NCBI RefSeq assembly: GCF_018967865.2
Contig: NZ_JAHLZY020000001.1
Location: 2,232,001 to 2,296,000 of the forward strand
Direction of reading: 5' to 3'
Source: Hymenobacter siberiensis
Lineage (GTDB): Bacteria > Bacteroidota > Bacteroidia > Cytophagales > Hymenobacteraceae
DNA length: 64,000 nucleotides
Shown: one piece after another, positions 27,345-36,882 of the stretch
How positions within the stretch are numbered: the stretch's first letter is position 1
Layout of the letters: each line of letters begins with the position of its first letter
Made by a program: the position numbers and the translations under genes
The notes under the pieces: model-generated
What the model was told of the DNA's origin: nothing
What the model saw: only the letters and a program-made list of their open reading frames with translations
The model's database searches: none

Positions 27345-28262
27345 ATGCAGCCGCTCGTTTCCATCATCACCGTCAACTACAACCAGCCCGGCATCACCTG
27401 CGAGCTACTGGCCTCGCTGCGGCTGCTGACCTATTCCAACTACGAAGTGATTGTGGTCGATAACGGCTCGCCTACGGAGGACCCCGCGCCCATTGCCGCG
27501 CGGTTTCCGGAGGTGCAGCTCATCCGCTCGGCGCAAAACCGGGGCTTCGCGGGGGGCAACAACCTGGGCGTGGCAGCGGCTCGGGGCAAGTACGTTTTCT
27601 TCCTCAACAACGACACCGAAGTGGCCCCCGGCTTGCTGGAACCGCTGGTGGCACTGTTCGAAACCAACCCGCACGCCGGCATTGCTTCCCCCAAAATCCG
27701 CTATTACCATTCCGCCGGTCTCATCCAGTACGCCGGCTGCGCGGGCATAAACCCCTGGACTGGCCGGGGCCACACCATTGGCAGTCAGGAGCCAGATGCG
27801 GGCCAGCACAACGGCTCCTTCGCCACCGGCCTGGCCCACGGCGCGGCCATGATGCTGCCCATGCGCGTCATCCGCGAGGTGGGGCTGATGCCGGAGCTGT
27901 ACTTCCTCTACTACGAGGAGCACGACTGGTGCCAGATGGTGCGGCGCGCCGGCTACGAATGCCATTACGTGGGCGCGGCCACGGTTTTGCACAAGGAATC
28001 GGTGTCGGTGGGCAAGACTTCGGTGCTCAAAACCCACTACATGTACCGCAACCGGCTGCTGTTTATGCGCCGCAACGTGCGGGGCTGGCAGCTCTGGAGC
28101 GGGGTGCTGTTTTTCCTGCTGGTGGCTGTGCCTAGGCATTCGCTCACCTTCCTGCTCAGTGCCCGGCACGACCACCTGCGGGCCCTGTGGCGCGGCCTGC
28201 GCTGGCACTTGCAGCCGCACAATGTTCATCACAACCACTTTCTTTCCGTCCGAACGCCATGA
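27345..28262 (+). CDS. Glycosyltransferase family 2
   Basis: A 305-residue GT-A inverting enzyme. The N-terminus [12 protein letters not shown] is the nucleotide-binding strand, [10 protein letters not shown] and [10 protein letters not shown] give the diphosphate/metal site (NND in place of DxD), and [10 protein letters not shown] supplies the likely catalytic acidic residue. A C-terminal hydrophobic stretch ([14 protein letters not shown]) suggests membrane attachment. It resembles rhamnosyltransferase-like GT2 enzymes. Its stop overlaps the ATG of the acyltransferase gene by 4 bp. Confidence 0.93.
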   Translation: MQPLVSIITVNYNQPGITCELLASLRLLTYSNYEVIVVDNGSPTEDPAPIAARFPEVQLIRSAQNRGFAGGNNLGVAAARGKYVFFLNNDTEVAPGLLEPLVALFETNPHAGIASPKIRYYHSAGLIQYAGCAGINPWTGRGHTIGSQEPDAGQHNGSFATGLAHGAAMMLPMRVIREVGLMPELYFLYYEEHDWCQMVRRAGYECHYVGAATVLHKESVSVGKTSVLKTHYMYRNRLLFMRRNVRGWQLWSGVLFFLLVAVPRHSLTFLLSARHDHLRALWRGLRWHLQPHNVHHNHFLSVRTP

Positions 28263-28888
28263 CTGTGGTATCTGATTTTCGGCCGCTGCTGGTGCAGCGG
28301 CTGGCCCTGCTCCAGCAGCAGCAACCCGGCTTGAGCAAGCTGGGCCTGGCTTTCGGCGTGGTGCGCGACCTCGGCGCGGGCCTGCTGAAGATGGCGGCGG
28401 CCCGCTTCTACCTGAATAATACCCAGCTCGGCAAGCGGGTCTCGGTGAAGGGCCGGCCGCTGTTTCGCAACGCGGGCCGCGTCATTCTGGGCGACCAGGT
28501 ACGCATATGGTCTGATATTCAGCGGGCTAAAATCTTCGTGAGCCGGGGCGCTACCCTGCGCGTGGGCGATAATTCACGCATCAACGGCGCGCATATTTCC
28601 GTCAGCATCGGGGTGGATATCGGCCGCAACGTCCGCATCGGGCCCAATGTCGTCATCATGGACGACGATTTTCACGATGCCGCCAGCCACTTTTCGGCCG
28701 GTAAAACCGGGGCCATCCGCATTCACGACAACGTCTGGATTGCCATGGGCGCCATGGTCCTCAAGGGCGTGACGATAGGAGAGGGGGCGGCCGTGGCCGC
28801 CGGCGCAGTGGTCACCAAAGACGTGGCACCCTACACGCTGGTAGGCGGCGTGCCGGCCAAACCCATCAAAAACCTGCGGCATGAATAG
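28259..28888 (+). CDS. Hexapeptide-repeat acyltransferase
   Basis: A 209-residue left-handed beta-helix protein. Hexapeptide coils run through [20 protein letters not shown] and [19 protein letters not shown], closing with [12 protein letters not shown], as in WbbJ-type sugar O-acetyltransferases. H140 in [10 protein letters not shown] is the candidate catalytic base. The start at 28259 forms an ATGA overlap with the preceding GT2 stop and is preferred to an ATG at 28187. The gene overlaps the next one by 8 bp. Confidence 0.88.
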   Translation: MTVVSDFRPLLVQRLALLQQQQPGLSKLGLAFGVVRDLGAGLLKMAAARFYLNNTQLGKRVSVKGRPLFRNAGRVILGDQVRIWSDIQRAKIFVSRGATLRVGDNSRINGAHISVSIGVDIGRNVRIGPNVVIMDDDFHDAASHFSAGKTGAIRIHDNVWIAMGAMVLKGVTIGEGAAVAAGAVVTKDVAPYTLVGGVPAKPIKNLRHE

Positions 28889-30077
28889 CCTGCTTTTCTG
28901 GGTCGGCCTGCCGCTGTACGTGGCCGCCGCCTACTTGCTGCTGAACGTGGTATACCTACTGGCTTTCGCGCTGGCGGGGCACCTGCCCGCCCGCCCGCGC
29001 CCTGCCCGCGCCGCAAGCGGCCCGCCGCGCCGCATGTGCGTGCTAATGCCCGCCTACCACGCCGATGCCGTGATTCGGGAAACCGCCCCCGCCGCCCTGG
29101 CCCACGCTTATGCCGTTCCCGTCGATGTCTGCGTTATCGCCGACGGCCTGCAAGCCAATACGGTAGCAGCGCTGAAGGCTGAGGGCGTGAACGTGGTCGA
29201 AGTCAACTTCGCCCAAAGCACCAAGGGCAAGGCCTTGCTCGTCGCCCTCACCGCCCTGCCCGCCGACCAGTACGACGTGGCCGTAATTCTGGACGTGGAC
29301 AATGTGATGGGGGCTGATTTCCTGACGCAGGTGAACAACGCTTTCGCGGCCGGCTACCGGGTGGTGCAGGGCCACCGCACCGCCAAAAACCTGGACTCGC
29401 CGTTTGCCGTGCTCGATGCCTGCAACGAGGAAATCAACAACCACATTTTCCGGTTGGGCCACGCCCGGCTGGGTATGTCGCCGTCGCTCATCGGCTCGGG
29501 CATGGCCTTTGAATACGACTACCTCAAACGCCTACTGCAGGACATCGGCGACACGCCCGGCGAGGACAAGGAGCTGGACTTTCGCATCCTGCGCGACCGG
29601 GTGAAAATTGCCTACCTGCCGGCCGCGTTGGTCTACGACGAAAAGATTGGCAGCGCCGCTGTGTTCGGCACCCAGCGCACCCGCTGGATGGCCGCCCAGT
29701 GGGAATTCCTTGGGAAGTATTCCGGCGAGGGTTTCCGGCAGCTAGGGCGCGGCAACTGGGAGTTTTTCGACAAAATAGTGCAGACTGCCCTGCTGCCCCG
29801 GGTGCTGCTGCTGGGCCTGCTCACCCTGCTAGTGCTCATATCGTGGGTGCTGCCTTTTGGCCCCACGCCGGGGTTCTGGGCGGCGCTGCTGGGCGGCACG
29901 GGCGCGGCGCTGCTGCTGGCGCTGCCCCGCCGCCTCTACAGCCGGCAGGTGGCGCGAGCCGCCGCGCACCTGCCGGTGGCGCTGGGGGCCATGGCGCTGG
30001 CGCTGCTCCAACTCAAAAAAGCCAAAACGTCCTTCCTGCCTACGCCGCACGCTGCCAAAGCCAGCAGCGTCCTCTAG
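28881..30077 (+). CDS. Membrane glycosyltransferase family 2 (processive type)
   Basis: A 398-residue protein with an N-terminal membrane segment ([20 protein letters not shown]), a GT-A domain and two or three C-terminal transmembrane segments. The catalytic domain shows [12 protein letters not shown], a DVDN metal site and [11 protein letters not shown], which matches the Q/RxxRW motif of processive GT2 enzymes such as cellulose and hyaluronan synthases. It could extend the chain or transfer a single residue at the membrane. It overlaps the acyltransferase gene upstream by 8 bp. Confidence 0.9.
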   Translation: MNSLLFWVGLPLYVAAAYLLLNVVYLLAFALAGHLPARPRPARAASGPPRRMCVLMPAYHADAVIRETAPAALAHAYAVPVDVCVIADGLQANTVAALKAEGVNVVEVNFAQSTKGKALLVALTALPADQYDVAVILDVDNVMGADFLTQVNNAFAAGYRVVQGHRTAKNLDSPFAVLDACNEEINNHIFRLGHARLGMSPSLIGSGMAFEYDYLKRLLQDIGDTPGEDKELDFRILRDRVKIAYLPAALVYDEKIGSAAVFGTQRTRWMAAQWEFLGKYSGEGFRQLGRGNWEFFDKIVQTALLPRVLLLGLLTLLVLISWVLPFGPTPGFWAALLGGTGAALLLALPRRLYSRQVARAAAHLPVALGAMALALLQLKKAKTSFLPTPHAAKASSVL

Positions 30078-30085
30078 CCCGCCTC

Positions 30086-30172
30086 ATGCCCTGGGACATC
30101 ATCGCCCTGCCCGCCCTGCTTTGCCTCGGCTATGGCTTCTGGAAAGGCCTGCGTGCTAGTGAGAACGCGTAA
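30086..30172 (+). pseudogene. 28-codon remnant resembling the N-terminus of CvpA
   Basis: A tiny ORF, MPWDIIALPALLCLGYGFWKG, resembles the first helix of CvpA family proteins, which usually begin with a DIIILLxLxxxxxxGFxKGL pattern. The remaining 130 or so residues are absent. A palindromic repeat begins just after the stop (30174), so repeat insertion or deletion probably removed the rest. It starts 8 bp after the GT2 stop. It could instead be a small membrane peptide in its own right. Confidence 0.5.
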
Positions 30173-30173
30173 T

Positions 30174-30300
30174 CCCAGTCTGACCGTCCCAGGCGGTCTG
30201 ACCGGTTGCCGCCAGCACGTTCCGCTAAACAACTACGGCAACCGGTCGCATAAACAACGACAACCGGTCTGACCGCCTGGGGCGGTCAGACCGGGGTTAC
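30174..30300. repeat. Imperfect long palindrome of the GGTCTGACCGCC family
   Basis: Left arm (about 30174-30210, with CAGGCGGTCTGACCGG) and right arm (about 30269-30300, with CCGGTCTGACCGCC) pair with a few mismatches around a spacer holding internal CAACCGG repeats. Each arm is itself a near-palindrome. Related elements lie at 50209-50324 and 60934-60976. Confidence 0.75.
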
Positions 30301-30334
30301 GCCTCCCGCTATCCCACCATTCCCAACCAATCCA

Positions 30335-31009
30335 ATGGCCGCAATTCTTACCCAAGCCAGCCCGGCTGCCAGCATCGCTGAGCCGCAAAAAAGCAGCTTC
30401 GCCCGCCGCATCAAAAGCGACCCGCGCCTGAAAAAGCTGGCCGCGTACCTGCTGTTTCAGCCGCGGCGGGCGCGGCCCCGTTGGTGGGTGAAGTGGCTTG
30501 CCAACCCCTTCGTGCATACCTATGGGCGCGGCTCGCTGCTGCGCCGCGTGCGCCGCGATTTGATTCCCTTTAACGCCTTCGTGCTGGGGGCCGATTCCAT
30601 TATTGAAGACTACACCACGGTGGCCAACGGCATGGGTGGCATCGTGATTGGGGCGCGTACCCTGGTGGGTATCGCCAACGTGCTGATTGGCCCGCTGCGC
30701 ATCGGCAACGACGTGATTATTGCCCAGAACGTGGTGTTTTCGGGCATGAACCACGGCTACGCGGACGTGACCAAACCCATCCGCTATCAGCAATGCACGG
30801 CGGCCGAAATCGTGGTGGAAGACGATGTCTGGATTGGGGCCAACGCCGTGATTACGGCCGGTGTGCGCATCGGCAAGCACGCCGTGGTGGCCGGCGGCAG
30901 CGTGGTCACCAAAGACGTGCCGCCCTATTCTGTGGTGGGCGGCAATCCGGCGCGCATTCTGCGCCAGTACAGCGCCGCTTCCGGCAATTGGGAAAGGCCT
31001 CCGGCCTAG
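30335..31009 (+). CDS. Hexapeptide-repeat acyltransferase
   Basis: A 224-residue left-handed beta-helix acyltransferase. A basic, helical N-terminal 70 residues precedes the coils (ANVLIGPLRIGNDVIIAQN; VWIGANAVITAGVRIGKHA), ending with VVGGNPARIL. H148 in FSGMNHGYADV sits where the catalytic histidine of galactoside and polysialic-acid O-acetyltransferases lies. It probably modifies the exopolysaccharide with acetyl groups. It is separated from the previous gene by a repeat element, so it may rely on readthrough or its own promoter. Confidence 0.88.
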   Translation: MAAILTQASPAASIAEPQKSSFARRIKSDPRLKKLAAYLLFQPRRARPRWWVKWLANPFVHTYGRGSLLRRVRRDLIPFNAFVLGADSIIEDYTTVANGMGGIVIGARTLVGIANVLIGPLRIGNDVIIAQNVVFSGMNHGYADVTKPIRYQQCTAAEIVVEDDVWIGANAVITAGVRIGKHAVVAGGSVVTKDVPPYSVVGGNPARILRQYSAASGNWERPPA

Positions 31010-31074
31010 CGCGCCGCTCCCCGGCCGCTGAGCGGCACCGCACAATCAATCACTTCAATGAAAATCCCTACACG

Positions 31075-32244
31075 ATGCTAACCTTGCTTTTCTGGCTGTT
31101 TCTGGCCGTGGTGCTGTACACCTATTTGGGCTACGGCCTGATAGTCTGGGCCTGGGCGAAGCTGGCGCGGGGCCGCCGGCCAGCCCTGCAGCCTGCTTTC
31201 GAGCCCGAGGTCACGCTGGTAGTGCCGGCGTATAACGAGGCCGATATTCTGGCTGCCAAAGTCCAGAACTGCCTGGCCCTGGATTACCCGGCCGATAAGC
31301 TCCAGCTGCTGTTCATCACCGACGGCTCCGACGATAATTCGGGCGAGGTACTGGCGCGCTATCCCACCGTGCGGCACCTGCACCTGCCGGCGCGGGGTGG
31401 CAAGTCGATGGCCGAAAACCGCGCCATTCGCTACGTGAGCACGCCCTGCGTGGTCTTCACCGACTGCAACACCCTGCTCAACCCCGAGGCCGTGCGCGAG
31501 CTGGTGAAGCATTATGCCGACCCGCAAGTGGGGGCCGTGTCAGGCGAGAAGCGGGTGCAGGCCGACGGCAGCCCGTCGGGCGCGGGGGAGGGCCTGTACT
31601 GGAAATACGAGTCGCTGCTCAAGCGCTGCGACTCGGACATTTACAGCCTGATGGGCGCGGCGGGCGAGCTGGTTTCCTTCCGCACCGAGCTGTTCAAACC
31701 GCTGGAGGCCGATACCATTCTGGACGATTTCGTGCAGTCGATGCGCATCGTGAATGCCGGCTACCGCGTGGTGTACGAGCCCCGGGCCTACGCCATGGAG
31801 CCGCCGTCCTTTTCGCTGGGGGAGGAGATGAAGCGCAAGGTGCGCATCTGCGCGGGCGGCTGGCAGGCCATAAGCCGGCTGCCGGCGCTGCTCAACCCGC
31901 TGCGGCAGCCGGTGGTGGTGTTTCTGTACGTGTCGCACCGGGTGCTGCGCTGGAGCCTCACGCCGCTGCTGCTGGCGCTGCTGCTGCCGCTCAATGGCTT
32001 GCTGGCCGTGGCCGAGGGCGGCTGGTACACGCTCATGCTGGCGGCGCAGCTGGGGTTTTATGCGGCGGCCGGGCTGGGCTGGCGGCTGGCGGCGCGGGGC
32101 CGGGCGGCGGGCCCGCTGCTGGTGCCACTCTACTTCACGATGATGAACGTGGCTGTGTTCCAGGGTTTTTGGCGCTTCGTGCGCAAGGCCCAGCCGGCCG
32201 CCTGGGATAAGGCCCAGCGCGCCGCTGTAGCCACCGCGCAATAG
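31075..32244 (+). CDS. Membrane glycosyltransferase family 2
   Basis: A 389-residue BcsA/IcaA-like GT2. An N-terminal transmembrane helix (LLFWLFLAVVLYTYLGYGLI) is followed by a GT-A domain with VVPAYNEADI, TDGSDDNS, FTDCNT at the metal site and ILDDFVQSMRI at the catalytic base. RKVRICAGGWQAI is in the place of the QxxRW motif, and three or four C-terminal membrane helices follow. The start at 31075 is used because the longer frame reads backward through the acyltransferase gene out of phase. It may synthesise or extend a polysaccharide. Confidence 0.92.
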   Translation: MLTLLFWLFLAVVLYTYLGYGLIVWAWAKLARGRRPALQPAFEPEVTLVVPAYNEADILAAKVQNCLALDYPADKLQLLFITDGSDDNSGEVLARYPTVRHLHLPARGGKSMAENRAIRYVSTPCVVFTDCNTLLNPEAVRELVKHYADPQVGAVSGEKRVQADGSPSGAGEGLYWKYESLLKRCDSDIYSLMGAAGELVSFRTELFKPLEADTILDDFVQSMRIVNAGYRVVYEPRAYAMEPPSFSLGEEMKRKVRICAGGWQAISRLPALLNPLRQPVVVFLYVSHRVLRWSLTPLLLALLLPLNGLLAVAEGGWYTLMLAAQLGFYAAAGLGWRLAARGRAAGPLLVPLYFTMMNVAVFQGFWRFVRKAQPAAWDKAQRAAVATAQ

Positions 32245-32453
32245 GCACCCAAACAGGAGGTCATGCTTCAAGCAGCGGCCCCCGCTTATCACCGACCCAA
32301 AGCACGCCGCCTGGGTTTGCATCAACCATAAACAATTGAAATAACGTAAGATAGCCCGAATTTGGCTCGGACGCGGAAGCCGTGCTCCTGGTTGCCATCG
32401 TTGTTGCCCTCACCACAATTTTCTAAATGAATTCACACTTTCCCTATCCAACC

Positions 32454-32609
32454 ATGCGTACCCTCACCATCATTCTCGCCATCCTGTTCTTCGCGCCAAC
32501 TGCTAACGCCATTAACATTTTAGGCTTCGGAAAGCCTTCGGCCTATCAAAAGCATGTTCGTAGCTACATGAAGAACGGCCGCAGCATGCATCGTCCGGCG
32601 GCCCACTAA
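32454..32609 (+). CDS. Small secreted peptide, 51 residues
   Basis: The ORF from the ATG at 32454 encodes a short signal peptide (RTLTIILAILFFAPTANA) and a basic mature part of about 32 residues with KPSAYQKHVRSYMKNG. The function is unknown. An upstream in-frame ATG at 32427 would put a polar stretch before the signal. It lies alone between the GT2 gene and the flippase and is followed by a perfect 24-bp hairpin. Its position in the locus hints at an envelope or matrix role, which is speculation. Confidence 0.6.
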   Translation: MRTLTIILAILFFAPTANAINILGFGKPSAYQKHVRSYMKNGRSMHRPAAH

Positions 32610-32641
32610 GCCACCGACAAATAAGCTGCCCCAATCAATCG

Positions 32642-32705
32642 ACTTTCCCTGGGCTGACAGGCTTATGGCGCTCCAACGCGGTAAGCCTGTCAGCCCAGGG
32701 AAAGT
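32642..32705. terminator. Perfect 24-bp inverted repeat after the small peptide gene
   Basis: Arms 32642-32665 and 32682-32705 are exact complements with a 16-nt loop. It follows the peptide stop by 33 bp and precedes the flippase gene, so it could terminate transcription. The core CCCTGGGCTGACAGGC is unlike the other palindromes here and may be a separate repeat family. Confidence 0.6.
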
Positions 32706-32758
32706 TTCGGTCCGACCCAGATAGCCGCTAAGTACTTTTTGCTCTGATTTCCTGCCGC

Positions 32759-34168
32759 ATGAAAATTCCCTTCCTCAACAAGCTCAGGCCATTGCTGCGC
32801 AACAACCAGGCGCTGTCGCTGGCCGGCAATCTGGTGGCGTCGGGGCTCACGGTAGTGTCGGTTTCGCTGTTGTTTCGGGCCTTGTCGGTGCAGGAAATCG
32901 GGGCCTGGGTGTTTTTTGTTTCCATCCTGGGCCTGGGCGATGCGTTGCGAGCCGGGGGCATCACCACGGCGTTTATTCGCTCGTATTCGGGCGCGTCGCG
33001 GGTCCGAGCGGCCGAGGTAGTGGGCTCGACTTGGGTGCTGGCGCTGCTCATCACCGGCACTTTGATTGCGCTGGCGCTGCTGGCTCGGCTGTGGCCCAGC
33101 CCGGTGGCCAATATCAGCCTGGCGCTGTTTATTAAGTGGTTTCCGGTCACGTTTGTGCTCACGCTGCCGTCGTTTCTGGCGGCGTGCGTGCTGCAGGCCC
33201 AGCTGCGGTTCGACAAGCTGCTCTACCTGCGGCTGCTCACGCAGGGCACCTTTATCCTGGGCATTATCACGCTCATGCTGTTGCACCAAACCACGCTGGA
33301 ACGGGTGCTGTACTGCAACCTTGTGGCTGCCGCGCTCACCAGCCTCGTGGCCCTGCTCATGGGCTGGACGCGCATCGGCGACCTGCCGGCCCGCACCGCC
33401 GCCTGCGTGCGGGAGCTGAGCCACTTCGGCAAGTATAGCGTGGGCAGCTACATCGGCTCCAGCCTGCTGCGCAGCTCCGATACGTTCATCATCAACTTCC
33501 TGCTAGGGCCGGCCCCGCTGGCGGTGTACAACCTGGCCCAGCGCTTCATGGAAATCATCGAAATTCCGCTGCGCAGCTTTATGGCCACGGCCATGCCCTC
33601 GCTCTCGGCCGCTTTCAACCAGGGCAATACGCCGGAAATGGCCCGCATTATCCGGCGCAACGCGGGCCTGCTCACCTGGCTGCTGCTGCCCGTGATAGTG
33701 GCCACCGTGCTACTGGCCGATGTGCCGATTCGCCTCATCGGGGGCAGCAAATATGCCGGTACCGAGGCCGCCAACCTGCTCCGTATTGCCATCGCCATGG
33801 CCGTGCTCTTTCCCATCGACCGTTTCAGCGGCGTGGCCCTCGACGTGCTGAACAAGCCCCGCCTGAACCTGCTGAAGGTGCTGCTGATGCTGGCCGTGAA
33901 TGTGGCCGGCGACTTCATCGGCATTCATTTTTGCCACAACATCTACGGCGTGGCGCTGGCCAGCCTGCCCACCATCGTGTCCGGGTTTGTGTTCGGCTAC
34001 TTTCTGCTGAATAAGTCCTTGCCCATTGCCATCCCGGAAATCCTGCGGGATGGGCTGCTGGAAATCCAACGCCTGTTCCGGCACCTGACGGGCCGGGCCA
34101 TGTTGGCACCCGCCCACGACGCAGCGGCCTGGAATATGAGCCGCCCAACGCCAAAACCCAACCGCTAA
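32759..34168 (+). CDS. Lipid-linked oligosaccharide flippase, Wzx/MATE-like
   Basis: A 469-residue protein with about 12-14 hydrophobic segments and the polysaccharide-transporter (PST/MOP) layout. The N-terminal helix has GNLVASGLTVVSVSLLFRAL, the family-typical FGKYSVGSYIGSSLLRSSD is near residue 225, and YNLAQRFMEIIEIPLRSF is around 260. It should flip the undecaprenyl-linked repeat unit across the inner membrane before Wzy polymerisation. The basic C-terminus is cytoplasmic. A second Wzx-type gene lies at 45272-46546, so each polymer locus has its own flippase. Confidence 0.9.
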   Translation: MKIPFLNKLRPLLRNNQALSLAGNLVASGLTVVSVSLLFRALSVQEIGAWVFFVSILGLGDALRAGGITTAFIRSYSGASRVRAAEVVGSTWVLALLITGTLIALALLARLWPSPVANISLALFIKWFPVTFVLTLPSFLAACVLQAQLRFDKLLYLRLLTQGTFILGIITLMLLHQTTLERVLYCNLVAAALTSLVALLMGWTRIGDLPARTAACVRELSHFGKYSVGSYIGSSLLRSSDTFIINFLLGPAPLAVYNLAQRFMEIIEIPLRSFMATAMPSLSAAFNQGNTPEMARIIRRNAGLLTWLLLPVIVATVLLADVPIRLIGGSKYAGTEAANLLRIAIAMAVLFPIDRFSGVALDVLNKPRLNLLKVLLMLAVNVAGDFIGIHFCHNIYGVALASLPTIVSGFVFGYFLLNKSLPIAIPEILRDGLLEIQRLFRHLTGRAMLAPAHDAAAWNMSRPTPKPNR

Positions 34169-34180
34169 CCGACTCTCCAA

Positions 34181-35098
34181 ATGCGCATTGCCCACCTTAT
34201 CCTCACGCACCAGGGCCCCGCGCAGCTGGCGCGCCTGCTCGCTGCCCTGGCGCACCCCAATGCTGATTGCTACATCCACATCGATAAAAAAGCCGATTTG
34301 TCGCCCTTCGCCCGCCTGCAAGACCGGGCCGGGGTGTTCTTCACCCGCACGCGCCTCGACGTGCAATGGGGCGGCTACAGCCTGACCAACGTGGTTCTGG
34401 CGGGCAGCCGCGAAATCCTGGCCCATTTCGCCCACTACGACTTCATCAACGTGCTGAGCGGCCAGGACTACCCGCTGAAATCGGCCGAGCAGATTCATCG
34501 GTTTTTTCAGCAGCAGGTGGGGCAGTCCTTCATTGAGTGCGAGCCGCTGGGCTCGGCCTGGTGGCAGGCCAATGCGCGCCGCGTGGAGCGCTACCACCTC
34601 ACGGAATTTCCGTTTGCCGGGAGCCACGCCGTGCAGAAAGTTCTGAATGCCCTGCTGCCCAAACGCCGGTTTCCCTTGCCCTACGTGCTGCACGGCGGCA
34701 ACATGGGCGGCTGGTACACGCTCAGCCGCGCCGCCGCTACCTACCTGCTCGCCTTCTTGGACCGCCAGCCACGGCTACGACGTTTCGCCCGCCTCACCTG
34801 GGGCTCCGACGAGTTTCTGATTCACACTATTCTGTATAATTCGCCGCTCCGCCCCAGCATCGTCAACGACAACCTGCGCTACATCGACTGGGCCGGCGGC
34901 GGCCCCAGCCCCCGCACCCTCACCCGCGCCGACCTGCCGGCCCTGCTGGCCTCGCCCAAGCTCTGGGCCCGCAAGTTTGCGCCGAATCCGGATGCCGCCG
35001 TACTAGACGCGCTGGATGCCGCGCACCGCACTTCCGCAGAAATAAAGCCGATGGGCCAATGCCTGATACCCACCGCGCAGGCTTCAGCTGTGCGCTGA
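34181..35098 (+). CDS. GT14-type beta-1,6-N-acetylglucosaminyltransferase-like protein
   Basis: A 305-residue protein beginning IAHLILTHQGPAQLARLLAA, followed by CYIHIDKKAD, a WGGYSLTN segment and NVLSGQDYPLKSAEQIHRFF, the recognised signature of the core-2/I-branching enzyme family (GT14). WGSDEFLIHTILYNSP carries the family's conserved acidic DE. Such enzymes add branching sugars, commonly GlcNAc or xylose. In bacteria they occur sporadically in polysaccharide loci. It starts 12 bp after the flippase gene, in the same operon. Confidence 0.88.
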   Translation: MRIAHLILTHQGPAQLARLLAALAHPNADCYIHIDKKADLSPFARLQDRAGVFFTRTRLDVQWGGYSLTNVVLAGSREILAHFAHYDFINVLSGQDYPLKSAEQIHRFFQQQVGQSFIECEPLGSAWWQANARRVERYHLTEFPFAGSHAVQKVLNALLPKRRFPLPYVLHGGNMGGWYTLSRAAATYLLAFLDRQPRLRRFARLTWGSDEFLIHTILYNSPLRPSIVNDNLRYIDWAGGGPSPRTLTRADLPALLASPKLWARKFAPNPDAAVLDALDAAHRTSAEIKPMGQCLIPTAQASAVR

Positions 35099-35134
35099 AG
35101 GATTGTTCTTTGCCGTTCCGTTTTTTTCCTGCCA

Positions 35135-35890
35135 ATGCCTTTTACCCTGTTTCACGTTGCGGCGGTGCTGCCGCTGCTGCGCCACCACAAAACCCGGCTT
35201 TCGGCTACGGGGCTGATTATAAGCAGCATTGCCCCCGATTTTGAGAAGTTTCTGCGGCTGGGTCTGTACAACGGGCACAGCCATACCTTGGCCAGTATTC
35301 TGTATTTCAGCTGCCCCGTTTCGCTGGGGCTGGCGTTTCTGTTTCACGGGGTGGTGCGCGACCCGCTCATTGCGCACCTGCCCCGGTTCCTGCGGCAGCG
35401 GCTGGCGCGGTTTCAGGACGCGGATTGGGGGCGCTACTTCCGCCGGCACTACGTGGTGGTGCTACTGAGCATTATCATCGGGGCCGCCACGCATCTTATC
35501 TGGGACAGCTTCACGCACCGCCGGGGCCAGCTGGTGCCATACTTCCCGTGGCTGAAAGCGCACCTGCACATCGGGCCGTTTTCGCCGGCGGTATTCGTGG
35601 TACTCGCGGTATTCACTTCCACCTTTGGGGCCGCGCTGCTGCTGCGGTTTGTGTGGCGGCTGCCCCAGCTGGTAGTAGCCGCCGTGCCGGCCGGCACCAT
35701 TGGGCGCTACTGGCTGCTGGCCAGCGGCACGGCCCTGACGCTGCTGCTGCTGCGCCTGCTGTTGGCCGATTTTGCCCTCGATAATTTCGAGATTGTGGTC
35801 ACCGCGCTATCGGCGGCCATGGCGGGGGTGGTGGTGGCGTCCGGGGTTGCGATGCGGCGGCCGCGTGCGGGCCTGCGCAACGTGGCCTGA
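35135..35890 (+). CDS. DUF4184 family membrane protein
   Basis: A 251-residue polytopic protein with the DUF4184 signature: start MPFTLFHVAAVLPLL, a S-I-A-P-D-F-E-K motif, and later AATHLIWDSFTHRRG. Five or six hydrophobic helices carry conserved histidines and aspartates that resemble the metal-binding layout of YdjM/LexA-regulated membrane hydrolases. The family has no established function. It is 36 bp downstream of the GT14 gene and is the last plus-strand gene of the locus. Confidence 0.88.
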   Translation: MPFTLFHVAAVLPLLRHHKTRLSATGLIISSIAPDFEKFLRLGLYNGHSHTLASILYFSCPVSLGLAFLFHGVVRDPLIAHLPRFLRQRLARFQDADWGRYFRRHYVVVLLSIIIGAATHLIWDSFTHRRGQLVPYFPWLKAHLHIGPFSPAVFVVLAVFTSTFGAALLLRFVWRLPQLVVAAVPAGTIGRYWLLASGTALTLLLLRLLLADFALDNFEIVVTALSAAMAGVVVASGVAMRRPRAGLRNVA

Positions 35891-36875
35891 CCCTTCGCTT
35901 ATTTCTTGCCGGCGGCCAGCTCAATGGCCATCGTATAGGTGCTGGCTTTGCCGAACGACTCATTGATTTCGTCCATGGCGGCGCGGCTGCTCAGGCGCTT
36001 GGGCCTGATATTGAGAAAGGTGCCGTCTTCGCCCACCAGCAGGTAGGTGGGCACGTCCTGTAAGGCATAGACCTGCGCCAGGGCCGAGCGCAGGCTACCG
36101 CTGAGGTGCAGCTGCACGCCGGGCAGCTTCTTGGCTCGTTGAGCAGGTCGGGCTCGCGCAGGAAGCTGTAGTAGTCGGGGGCCATTTTCAGGCGGCCTTC
36201 GGTGTTCACCACCTGTTCGCGCAGGTCCTGAAACGTCAGCTTGTCGTTGGCATAGGCGTACACCACTTCGGCGTGGGCGTAGTTGTAGAAATCCTGCGTG
36301 AACGACTGCCTGGCCGCGTGGTCTTCCAGAAACTCGAACTCGTGCTTGCGGCGGTACTCCAGAAACGACAGAAACGGCGCTTCGTAGAGCTGAATGTTAT
36401 CGGGCAGTACCTGGAAGCCACCGTTCTCCACAAACTGGGCATCGGCTTCTACCAGGTAGTTGTTGGCGTTGGCGGCCTGTTGGCGGTGGCGCTGCTCGTC
36501 GGTCAGGTTGGCGCCGTTGCGCAGCTTGGTGGCCAGGCCGGTGGGCACGTCGTTGGCTTTAAATTTCAAGGTGCCCGCCATGTCGCTGCCCCTGAAGCGC
36601 ACGTCCATATCGGTGCCGGGGTCCAGAAACAGCGGTGCCACGTCGTCGCCGTACACCAAATCGGCCTTGGTGGGGCCGCTCACGGGCACGGCCAGCCGGA
36701 ACTCGCCCTTGCTGCTCAGGCGCGTGCGGAATAGCTTTTCCGCCGGCTCAAGCAGGTTCTCGCGCAGCGACACGACCACCGAATCGGTGGTGGCGCCGCT
36801 CACCCGGCCGGTGAGCACGGCCAGGCCGGCTACGGGTTTGCCTGCCTGCCCATAGCTCAGCAGCGGAGTAGTCAA

Positions 36876-36882
36876 TATATAA
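36876..36882. repeat. Left target-site duplication of the IS (TATATAA)
   Basis: TATATAA immediately precedes the left inverted repeat; an identical copy follows the right one at 38018-38024. In the uninterrupted gene one copy encodes part of the signal peptide. Confidence 0.9.
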
